The notes under the pieces: model-generated | Databases searched by the model: none | Seen by the model: the letters and a program-made list of their open reading frames with translations, nothing else | What the model was told of the DNA's origin: nothing | Made by a program: the position numbers and the translations under genes | Shown here: in pieces, positions 1 to 12,700 of the stretch | Position numbering within the stretch: position 1 is the stretch's first letter | Layout: each line of letters opens with the position of its first letter | Assembly: GCA_947044365.1 (NCBI GenBank) | Contig: OX345636.1 | Coordinates: 42,229,537 to 42,293,536 of the forward strand | Direction of reading: 5' to 3' | From: Petrosia ficiformis | Lineage: Eukaryota > Porifera > Demospongiae > Haplosclerida > Petrosiidae | Length of the DNA: 64,000 nucleotides

Positions 1-83
1 ATAACTAAACTAAAAGTGAGAAATTAGTCATACTATAACTATAACTAAAAGTGGTTATTATTGTTAAACTAAAACAACACTAG

Positions 84-167
84 ACTGTGTGTGTGTGTGT
101 GTGTGTTGCATGTTTTGCATATGGGCATGCATGTGTGTGTGTGTTGCATGTTTTGCATGTGGGCATG

Positions 168-198
<31 letters not shown>

Positions 199-236
199 TG
201 CATGGTTTGCATGTGGGCATGCATGTGAGTGTGTGT
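84..236. repeat. GT microsatellite / GCATG-rich minisatellite
   Basis: Runs of GT are interleaved with a repeated TTGCATG...GGGCATGCATG motif. The unit recurs about three times. The open frames through it (His/Thr or Cys/Val repeats) are simple-sequence artefacts. It lies in the intron upstream of the first visible receptor exon. Confidence 0.9.
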
Positions 237-380
237 GGAATATTATGCATACAATTATCAAACATTATTTGTATGTATTTATGTGAAATATATAAATATA
301 ATTACATAATTATTATACGTGTGTGTTATTATAACAATATTCACTTAAAGTTTATCCCAAATTCTTTTTTAATTTCCTAG

Positions 381-722
381 AACCTCATTCTGTTCTCTCT
401 ATTGCGTTTCCTGAACTACCTATTACCAGATCAGGAGATCCTGTTCATCTAGAATGTATTATCAGTAAAATAGTTCCAGGATTTGAAAATTTCATAGATA
501 TTTTCTGGTTGGGTTCAAATTCTTCAACTGGCTTTCTGCTAAATATTGAGGGAGCCTCAATCAACACTACACTTACAAACAGTAATCAAACTTTATCTCG
601 TCTAAGTATTAATCATTTTAATACCTCTCAAGCTGGTATATACACATGTATTGGATTTTTGGACACTAAAATATTAGCACACCCTATACCAATTTCCAAA
701 GAGCAAGTACTGGCAGTTCATA
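381..722 (+). CDS. Receptor A exon: Ig domain 1
   Basis: The exon follows a TTTCCTAG acceptor and ends at GTAAGT; 342 nt, phase 1-1. The translation has the Ig signature: Cys in HLECII, Trp in FWLG, and GIYTC at the distal Cys. Several N-glycosylation sequons are present. Confidence 0.82.
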
Positions 723-3700
723 GTAAGTGAAATAACTAAAGAAAAACAGTAAATTAATTGGGTTTAAATTACAGCTCTGTGTTACACATAACTGCTTCTA
801 TAGGCAAATGGAGAATTCAATTTTAACTGGCCAACATCCCCCCATCCATCCTTGAAAAGTCTAGAACATTGTCAATATTATTGCACTCTAGACACATCAT
901 GTTTGCTGCTTTATGATTTTAGTGCCTTCAAAGTCAATATCAAAGTACTATGTTTTAAACTTTCATGGGAGCATATCCCACAACTTCCTAGGATGGATAT
1001 ACCTCAACTTCACCCCTATATGATTTTCCTACATGTAGATAGCTCCCAGCTCAAACATCTTCCTAGTGCATTGTTCATACATATAATACATACATGTAAT
1101 AACCTGTATAACTAAACTGAGTAATTACTCCTATCTACATGTGTAAATTGCAACCATGTGGCGACTATTGCCACCAAACAGTGGCAATTGAGCTACCTGC
1201 TGATGTTTTGATGATATGCGTTCACAGTCAGATCCTTCTTTGTCAGAGAGCAGGTCTGTTTTACCTGGAGTATATACAGTGCATCTTTATGATACATCTA
1301 TCAGGTGATTCTGAGCCACTTTCATTTGAACTAATGCTTGCTGTGTGCCATATTGATTTCATCTCTCAGCTCAGGACAAAGTAAATACACTGCCAGTGGG
1401 CATTGGTACTACAGTTTAGGGTCTAGGAGTACATGCTTCAAGGTCTAGAGACACATGCCCATGACTCTAGAAGTTGGAGTTATTATTTGAACAAGACTTT
1501 GTATTAACCCTCATTCTCCCACACTAACCATCCAGGTGTTGCTAAACTCTCTGTTGCTTGCTGTCATTGTAGGTTGATCATAATTATATTTAATTTACAA
1601 TGCATTTTTTTTTACAGTTGCACCACCTATCCTTTCCATGACGACAAGTACTTCTGAATCTGTGTCTGATATAATGCTACTTGCTGGAAGCTCTTCAGAA
1701 ATCAAATGTACAGCTAACATTAGTTCATCAATTGATACACCAATCACAGTGGAAACACAGTGGTATCTTGGAAGTGATACCCAACCTATCAATAACACTG
1801 ATATCACTACGGTTACCAGTACCACTCTGATCTCAGAATTTACTTATGAATCCACCCTGCACATTTCTCCTGTGTTATCTTCATTTATTAACGGATCTAT
1901 TGAATGTAAAGTCATGTTGATAAATGACAATGACCAAAATTACTATGTTGTTAGCAATGAAGAGAGAATAAAAAAGTCTGTAAAAATTATAGGTGAGTTT
2001 ATATAAAAATTAATAATGAATAATTCTAAAATTATGTAGTCTATTAGTTTTATGATAATGTAATTATACATGTGTATCATATCCACTTTCGTTCCAATTT
2101 GTCATTGGGGTAGGGGCTCTCACTTATTAAATATAAATGTTATAGAAGTGAGTCTTAGATTTGGGTCATTCCAATCATCATCTAATTATATACTGAAAAA
2201 CTTATTTTTTCCACATAATATCTATGTGGCATTGTAATTCTGCTGGAGGTTAGACCTTAGACCTTACTCCACATTTATTAGTGGGCAAGTGTTGATATAT
2301 ATATGCACATATATGAGACTGCAGATGAAACAAGTGTATATAGAGAAAAAAAAGTATCCCTATGATTGCTTTATGGTGTCCAGCATTCAGTAATCATGGC
2401 TGACTTTATCATGCCTGAAACACAACAGCCTATTATAGTTATTATTTTGATTTCTACCTTTTAAAGAATCTTGTAGAACTTTGAGAATATATTTCAGGTA
2501 GAATAGTTAGCTAGTAGTTCCAGTTTCTAATTCTATGTAAGCTACAATTGACCGAGCCCCCGGGAATGACGCAACTTCTTTAACTACGTATACAATGCAT
2601 ACTCGCGTAAGTGACACAAGCATATAAATCTATATAATATATATAATATATAGTTCGACAAATCATTTTTTTGTTTGTTGAACTATCACATTGATTCTAG
2701 CACAATTCCAGTCACATCCATAGTAAAATTCTAGTCTTAAAGTAGCAAGATGATATCTTCAGATACTATGAAAGAAGACAGTCTCAACGACTACAAAAAA
2801 TTTATCTCGAGTCGAACGCCATTTTCATTAATCAAAGTCACATGAAATTTAATTACGCATGCGCATTTGTACACTCAGAACATGGAAGTGATGACACAGT
2901 AATAAAATTTGTGAGGAATACATTCTTATAATAATAAAAACTATTAATATTAAAGCCATTCTATAATAATATTATATACTATGATAAGCATTGGAATACT
3001 GAATTGTTGACACAGTGACTGACACTACTTGCAGGACTGCAGACAGTTCTGTAAGTGAAAAAGAGAATAGACATCATCTGTAAGTGAAAGAGAATGATAA
3101 TCAATTCATAAATAATTGATATATACAAATGACTGACCTTCATTGATGAACAAACTTTATGATTGAATGATTTCATATGCTATATAACTTACACCAGTAT
3201 TTCTACAATATTCACAGCATTCAGGAAAAAAACAATGGAAACAAGAATAATAAAAAACATTTCCAATAAAAATGAAATAGGATGTAGAGATGTCAAAACC
3301 CAAAAAGCATGCGAACAAGGTTAGGTGGGACCCAAAATTAAACAAACCACTTCCATATAACCCTTTATAGCAGTGCATGTAAGTACTCATGTAGGGTTAT
3401 ATGGTAGTGGTTTGTTTAATTTTGGGTCCCACCTAACCTTGTTCGCATGCTTTTTGGGTTTTGACATCCCTACATCTTCTTTCATTTTTATTGGAAATAT
3501 TTTTTATTATTCTTGTAACTACTTTAAGTTGAGACAAGACTGCATGTTTGTAGTGTCAAGATGAACTATAGTTACGTACATTGTTACTTAACTTTGTTGC
3601 CTTTCATTTACTTTTTGACCTTTGTATTGTGTGGTTTATAACACTCTTCTTTGTAATATGATTGTTGGCAATGGGACATTATAAACAGTACAATAATACA

Positions 3701-6700
3701 GTATTTTGACTATCATTTATTAACAGTAAAACCACAACTTCACAAAATATGCATGTTATACTATTAATTGTTGAATGTGCAAGTGTGTTGTGTGGGTGTG
3801 TGGGGGTGATGTTATTATTAAGAGGAATGAGAATATTACTGTATGGACGGACATAGTTGCATGTACTCTAGGATTGTTTTTGAAATAATTTAATTTAATT
3901 TAAAACATTTTTTATTCCTCTGTTCCCTGATTCATGTTCACCATGACCTCACAAAAAATGTTCATAACTTTAGTTTGGAAAGACCAAAAATCTTTTACCT
4001 TCACCATTTTCATATTATTATCCTTCCAGTGCTTTTTGTTATGTTAAATGTCAATTCATTGCATGTCCGAAAAATAGAAGGTAGTACAAAGGACTTTGGA
4101 CAAAACTAAAAGAAGATGAAACAAGGAAACATGTATAACTATAAATAAAATCCCTTTTAGTGACTTTTACTTAACCTAGCAACACAAAAAATGGGCATCT
4201 TTAGTTAGTAAACTAAAACTAAAACCTTTTTAGTAAGCCTAAAAGTTTATTTAACAACTGTAACTATAACTAAAAGTTGTCATTATTCTTGTCATACTAA
4301 AACAGCTCTGATATTCATCTATCATCATCATACCTACTTCTTCTCTACAGTAAATCATCTAACTCTCCATCTTTTTCATTCCTACCCTTCCCTCTTAGAT
4401 CCTGATCTATCAGTCACTATTATTCCTCAGGAACTAACAGTTCCAGACCAACCTCCATACAATATGTTCACACTGACTTGCATGGTCAGTGGGCTTGAAT
4501 ATCTTGCCATCGAACCATTTGTAAATTGGTTGAGTGGAGAAACCAATTCTACTTACAATTATACTGTTAATATTGTCAATAATGAAACTACATGGTATGT
4601 ATTACATATTGAGAATAAGACAGCTGGAAACTTTGAATATCGCTGTGAGGTCAATCTACCAGATGATTCAATGTTTGTGTATACTACAACAGCTATTGTT
4701 TCAGTAAAAGGTAACATCTTGGTGTATTGTTTGATACATACATGTATTTATATCATTTTTTGTATCATGTTTGTAAAATTTTATGTGATACACCTACTGA
4801 TCTCACCATGTACATTTATATACATGTACATACCATGCAACTGATATTAGAGTTGTTTTAGTTTGACAATACTGACCCACTAGTAGTTACAGTTATAGTA
4901 TGCCTATTTTAGTTTAGCTATATTTAATTAACTAAAACAAAAATTTTAGGCTTACTAAAAGGGTTTTAGTTTTAGTTCACTAACTAAAAGTACCCATTTT
5001 CTAGTTGTAGTTATTACAGTGGACTTGTAATTTAGTTATAGTTTAGTTAACTAAAAGTCAAAATGCTGTATTAAAAGCTAACTAAAACAACTGTAACTAA
5101 AAGCTGTGTTTAGCTAACAAAAACAACACAAACGGATTATAATGATAATTATAATTATGTACCTGTATAATTATATATAAGTACATGTTATATTTTGAGT
5201 TTCATAAAATACGAAATTACAACAAAATCAATAATCAAAAGAGAAGTATAAAAGTGAGTTCTTATATAGTGAAACAGCCCTTAACAGTAGATGACTGTCT
5301 TAACATTTACAGGTACAATAGAACATTAATTAAACACAGGTTACATAAATCACAACTCAGTAACAATACACAATACATGATTACAATTAAAGAGTCAATT
5401 CATTACAGTATATACACAAATATAATTATTGTGCATCCGTGTACAGATCCTTTACTACTATCACTCATACATACATACATATATATATTCCTTATATTTA
5501 TGCATATAGGTCCCACCTTGCCTAATCCACCTGTTGATCTTACCATCACTGCTAAACATGCACAAGAAGTGATAGTAGAATGGTTTGTTACCAAGATATC
5601 ATATACTCCTGAGATTTACACAGTACAATATGGAATTGAAGAAGATGAACTAGTTTATTTCTCTTCTATAAACAGTAGTGATGATATAACATTAACTGGT
5701 CAGATGTTCAATTTAAAGCTTACTGGTCTCCGTGGTAACACAAAATACTATTATAGATTATTAACAACAAACAGTTTCGCATCAGTTGTTAGTAGTACCA
5801 AAACATTTACAACTCCACAACATTGTAAGTTTTTAACAACAAAATTAATTAATTATACATAATTCCTCTATCTGCATGTATTCATTCATCCACTCTCTTA
5901 ATTAATTGAATGATTATTATTATCTACTCATCCTAGTATACATAAATCCATTTGTGACCAAATAATTTTGAACAAAAGTTTACATTAGAATATCCATTTT
6001 GCACAGGAAGCCAATCAAATGTGGTATCAAGGAAGACTACTCCCATGTGAATACCAAATTTAGTTGGGCTTCTGTCACGTACCAAATGACCATTTTAAAA
6101 CGTTAGCGTTTATTGAAAACTGCCATAATTGTGGTTTCTCAATTTGGGTCACATTTATTAGCCTCCTTACTCATCTACTGTCTCTATCTGTCTTTCTGTC
6201 TCTTTTTAACATACCAACTTAACTACCATGCCATGTCTATCAATCTATTCATCCATCAGTTTATCTCTTTCTCTATTTCTAGCACTTGGTATTGAGATTT
6301 CACCAGTCTCTCCAGTAACAGCTGGTTCTCCTCAATCATTAACATGCACAGTTACCGTGGCAATCACAAACTCATTGCTTTTTCCACCGAGTGTTATCTG
6401 GTACTCACCAGACCGGCAGATCATCACTAATACCTCAAACTGGACTACAGATTCAATGATTACTAATGATAACACAATTACTATCACCCTTTCCATGTCA
6501 CAGGTCAGAACATCACAGGCTGGATTATATACTTGTGAAGCTACTCTAAGTAATGGAGAGATTTTGACAGTAGAGGAATTCCTAATTGTTGAAAGTATGT
6601 GAACAAAATGAATATACAACACGTGCGTGACCCTCCTTTCATCCAAGAGTCATCTCTGAAAATGTGACTGTATTTTTAATCATGTGTAAAATATTACTGA

Positions 6701-9700
6701 TATAAATGTTTCTGTAGTTACTGTACATGTAGCTCAGTCACAAACTCACCTGTCTCCTTCTATGATTTCAGGTCCTGTATGATTTTTGGTTATCATTGAT
6801 AGTGATTCATTTTGATCCATGACTAAACATTGTTTTACCTCTGTGTATAAGTAGAAACATTTATATACATGATGTTATCTGAGATGAAAGAAAGAAAGAC
6901 ACCTGAGGCAATGGAAAAATGAAAAATGCACACTAAGACTATACTGCATTTAGGAGTCATCTCTGAGAATATGACATTTTTAAGCAGGAGTAAAATTAAT
7001 GTTGAATGTACCTGATAATTATAAATTTGTGTAGTTAGCTTAGTCACAAACTTGCCTGTCTCCTTTTATGATACTAGCTCCTCCATCAGTTTTGTTATTT
7101 TTTTTCTACTCCTGCTGTGACTAAAAATTATTGTTTTACTTCTATGTATATTATATACTGTGTACACAAGTAGTTTTCTATATAGCTATCAGCTATCACC
7201 GTAATAAACCACTAGGTATAAATATAAATTATAATCCTCACAACTAAAGGTCATTCACATTCACCTTGACCTCATAAGAATGTTCATAATTTTAGTTTGG
7301 AATAATTAACAAATGTTTCACCATTGTCTTATACTTACCCTTCCCGTTCTTTTTTGTGTATGTCAAATTTATTCATTGTTTTATCATTAAGTTACAGTAT
7401 AATCATGTATTAATCCTATGACATTAAACTATACACTATATTACATAAAGTCATTTTAAGGTCACCATGAATATGAACAGCTCAAACCTTATCATTTTCC
7501 AAACACTTGTAGAATCATCACTTTTAATGCATGGAGAGACTTCAGGAAGGAAATGTCTACTCTAAAATTGAGGCATCCCATATACATGTACCTTAAGGAC
7601 ACTATTTTTAATTCTGCATATTAATTTTAGCAATTTTGAAGTACAGTAATTTGACGGGTATTAATTTTAGCTCATCAACTTTAGGATTTAAAAAGGCAAT
7701 ATAAATGAAAAAAAAAGATGAAAAAAGTGATTCTGAACTGAATAAAATTGTGAACCTTGCATAGACATGATAAACACTACACCATATCAAGAAGTACTGT
7801 ACATGTATATTATGTTTACTAGCTAATTTTAGTGTTTTAGTGTGTCATCACTAAAATTGCTAAAATTGCTACAATTAGTACCTGCAATCTTAGTACCTGC
7901 AATCAATAACGATGTCTTTAGTGAAGACTATTTGAGTCTGAATACACTTCACCTTTATTAATTCCTCTCCCCTTCTATAATTATTCTAAATTGACAACCA
8001 TCCTGCAGTTCTTTAAACTCTGTGTTCTTCCTATACAGTTCCGTATACTATATCAGATTCTTTATCACCACCCACACCACCTGGAATTTATACTGGTCAC
8101 AATGTCAACCTTACATGTAAACTACAACTGAGTCGCTATGTTGATACCAATGTTACCATAGCAACATCTTGGAAACACAATAATATTCAATTGCATCCAA
8201 CAAGCAAGCTTCAGATTCTACCTGTTCACAAGACCAATGAAGACCATGTTGCTAGGTTACTGATTGATACTGTTGATGGAAGTTTCGAGGGTACGTATAA
8301 ATGTGAGATGATTGTAAGAGATATGAGAGAGGAAGTAGGAGCAGCTACGGTATTACCTGCTACTGTTAGTGCTATTATTTATTTAGAAGTTAGAGGTGAG
8401 TATATAGTTAGGGACAATTCAAAACTATTTGGAAAATTAATATCATCATGACAATAACATCATACTCCACTCCGTTCTCCATCTCCTTAATTTCACAAGC
8501 GCTCATTTTAACATTTATAATATCAGGTTATGAAACATTCATAACAATGTATTACCTTGGGTTTGAGTATTAGACAAAATCGTATAAAGCTCAGAAGAAC
8601 TTGTTGTTCTGAAATGTGTGGTTTTTGTTCTAAAACATGTGCTTGAAGTGTCACAACACTCCTCTACTAATGTCATAGTGACATTAATGTTTTTGGAAAT
8701 GCTGCCTTTGTATACTAATACTAAATTATATGACTTTGTGTGGTTATTATGCAATACCAAAATTTAAACAAGATGAAGACAACAGTATCCATATGAATGT
8801 TTTGTGATGATTAGTAAACATTGCTGATGACTGATGTTTAAAACCCAACAATTGACTGAGCCCCCTGGTTCCTCAACTATGTATGCAATGTGTATGTGAC
8901 AAGCAAATATAAAAATCAAACCCACGGGCAAGCAATCATAGGGGTGACCCTGCTGGCCCAAAAAATACCTAACTTATTATTATTAAAATTCAAAATGAAC
9001 TAATTTCTACACCAAAACTTCCAATACCACAACAATACATGTACTATAATCCTGAATGATTGGTAGTCATTATTTCTTTGATTCTCCAATCAATTTTTAT
9101 TTTACAACAATACCAAACGTTTCGACAGCTATTCAGTGGTAGAATAAAACAATGCCCTCCAATGACAGTGTTAGCTGATGACCACCACATAGACTGGGAA
9201 GAGACTAAAATCATTGGAGGGCATCCATTTACAAATACCCGTTGTGTGATTCAGTCCTGGTACATCAACAGTCTCCCAGGAACCATCAACAGAGAGAAAG
9301 GACTAATGCCTGACATCTATCACAGTTTATTAAAGACACCATGCTTACAACATCGTAGTAATTGACATTTTTGCTATATAAGTAGTTGGAATTATATGTA
9401 TATAAGTAGTTGGAATTACATGATTGGAGAATCAAAGAAAATATTTAATAATGACTACTAATACCTGTACTGTATAGCAAATGCAGTGATGATACATGTG
9501 TATCAGGCAAAACAAGATATCGTGTATGTGTTTAATATGCATAATTATACATGTATGTATAATATAATTGTTATGTATATAACATACTTATGTACATGAA
9601 TGTATATATCAGTATATTCTATATGTATGAATATTCTTATAATAATTATTATTATAATATCAATAGATCTTCCAGAGCACAATATTACCATAGTTACCAC

Positions 9701-12700
9701 TGGAAATCAAACAGCTGGGGAACACCTCACCTTGTCATGTCTGGTCACACCAACAGATTCCTTGCTAGATACTCCGATGTTGATGTGGATAGGTCCTATT
9801 ACGAACAAGTCATTGAATGGACCTTTTATACAGAATGGTATCATGCAATTGGAATTAGAGTTTACTCCATTGAAGGCATCAGATGGAGGGTCTTATGTTT
9901 GTCGTGCTGTTTCAGTCATAACTTCACTGGGTCTGATGAAAGATACAAATTTGATGAAGGATCTCATTGTTTACTGTAAGTCATAAATGTTAACTCACAG
10001 TTCCTCAATAGCACCTACGATTACTTTATATTTATTGCTAAGCATGCAAGAAGCAAGACAAATAATTGTATAGTCTTGTTTGAGATAACTGTGTAACATC
10101 ACTATGTGTATGTGATACTTTACACATATAATTGCTGAGCGATAGCGAGGCAATTAATCGTGACAGCACTTAGTCTCGTAGCCAGGGCCATATATATGTA
10201 TATATATATATATATATATGTCTGTCATGCTTCAGGAATGTTAATTAAACCCTCTAAACCATAGCCGCATTACATCATAGCACTGGCGCATGGCGCTAGG
10301 CAGACAGCAGCAGCAGCATGGCAGATTTGGAATGCAAAAGAAAGGTATAAAAGATTAGCTAAACTTTGAAACAGGCAGAGAGAAACAGAGAAGATATTGA
10401 TAAGAAGGATGCAATCAAGGAAAAAGACAAAGAGAGGAGAGAAACGACAAAGGCTTAATGAAAGTAAACTAGAGAGGACGCGAACACTAAAGAAGATCTG
10501 AAAGACTTAGAGATATGAAAGAAAGAGTGAAACAGAGATGTGATGAAGAACTTCCAGAGCAGAAGTATGTGCCATGGTATAGTCAGGGTGTATAAACTAA
10601 ATAGCTCAAAGTCATTGTTCTGACTAGCTTTCTTGATTTGGCACTTCTTAATCATAACAGCCTTGCAACAGCCAGACAGTTTAGCATGACTGTCACAGTC
10701 AAACCCAACCAACCGCATCTTCTCCCCGCCTGTTCTCGCTGCCTGTTAACACTCCATTGTAGTAGTTGGATGCCAAGTTTCCACTTTTCTTTATGGGAGA
10801 AAGCTCTTTCAAAACCTCATGTATGCTTGCACTTTTGCCTCGTCCTCCACCAAACCAACTCCCTCAAACACGACACTCTTGGACTCTAAATTTCTCTTCA
10901 TCATCTTTGACAGCAACCAATTCTCCTCGCACATGTTCTACACTGTTCCTCCGCCTACAGGCTGTACTTCCGGTTCCGTGAATTGTGAGGCGATGCTGAG
11001 TCGGCACTTCCTAGTTAATCTTAGGAATGCAATAATTACATACATGACCACGTGTCTGCACTCCATCTCACATGGAGTAGCCTGATTTATTCTCTTAGAT
11101 ATTGCTAGTGAGAAGTTAATGTTACATGTACATGGTTGACCTGAAAGAGTATGAAAGAATTTCATGAATAGCTTTACCAGTACTCACCTCGTTGTGCACA
11201 AAGCTTTTCATTTGTTCTGTACACATATATACACTAGTAATACAAGGCACTTATAAAGCAGATCCCTTACTAGACACATGATAATCATGAGAGGGGTTAG
11301 CATGCAAGAATCCAAGTAGCATTCAAGCAAGCAAGCTCAGAGAAACGTTTTCATCCTGGATAGGGTGGAACTCATTAAACTACATTAGGCATTGATTTTT
11401 TTGTGATTACAGCTTTTTGAGGGCATATAGCTATGATCCCTCAAAATCAGTTTATAAGGAGTCTGCATTTTCCCAATGGGGCCTGCCTATAGGGTCAGAC
11501 CTGCTATTGCTTACAAAGGGTCAGACAAGTGGTGGTGGTCTATCCATTTCTTCCAGATACTTACAGCATATGCAGTATTTGTTTCTTGTTGACTTGGTGC
11601 AGTCTCTTCTATTTTCTTCAAAAGGGTATTTCTGTATATAGTGGGGTTCACAAATTTTTGCTTTTCACTAGGCCTAGAACAGTTCACAAACAGTTTTATA
11701 ATTCCGAACATCTTTGATCTTTCATTGAAATTACTGACAATAAAGTCATCTCCATGTCTTTATAATGACTGTCTTCACTATAAATGTCAGAGTGTTGTTT
11801 CAAAGAATCTTCATCTTGTTGTGAGGCTTGCAAAAACTTATTGTCATGGCTGTTACATGAAATAGTTGTCTTTTCTTTAAGAACAAAAAGCACACTAGTA
11901 ATCAAGAGCAAATTGGTACAGAAATATTTCCAATTCTTGATGGTATTTCTAATGATCAGCTAAATCACAGGTTGTCTCGTTTCGTAGAACTAAAGTCACC
12001 TGTGTGTGAAATTCTCTGGTTTCGATATTATACAATCATGCATTATACTGCTTGGATCTTTCATCATAGCACTAAACATCAAAAGGAATTATTCATTATT
12101 CATGTCGTGGTATTACGACCTTGTAATGCCTGTAAAAAATGTTTCTATGCCATCTGTATTATAACTAAGATCAATAATGTAACCAAATCTACGATTTTTT
12201 TATACTAAGGCAGAGGGAAATATTTACGAGTAATGATTTTTAGTCTGTAAAAATTGTCACAGATCAACTGTTAACACAACAAATGCCCACTCAAAATAGC
12301 AATGGTTGTTGCATGTCAATCGGGATCAAGTATGATATGTAATTGCTGACAACAGTAGTTCTCCATAGCACTAAGCATCAAAGGAAATATTCAGGTTTAA
12401 AAATGTATCAGGCTTGTTTGAATTACGTCTACAAGTTAATGTCCAGTTTGTGTTTGGCCACTTACATATGCTATTTTTCATGAGAGTGCTGTTATATCTT
12501 TGATATTAACTGATTGAATACTCAATTAAGTGAGTAGTGACATGACAAATAGAAAAGAAAGTGATTTGTTACAAAACAGAAAGACTCGCTGTCTATAGTT
12601 GTTTACTCTCTAGGATTTACCATAGACTATACACGTGGCTATACAATAATTAAATATACACAATGATTCATTGTTCTTGTAATAGACTGTTTATCACCAG

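Noticed and set aside
3157..3564. Two similar small proteins on opposite strands
   Set aside because: They are the two arms of one inverted repeat read in both directions.
5185..5509. N-terminal extension of the FN3 open frame
   Set aside because: It is intron sequence; the ATATAG acceptor at 5509 and the FN3 module length set the exon start.
10310..11170. Possible coding gene in the large receptor intron
   Set aside because: Composition hints at old coding DNA but every frame has stops and no family motif could be named.
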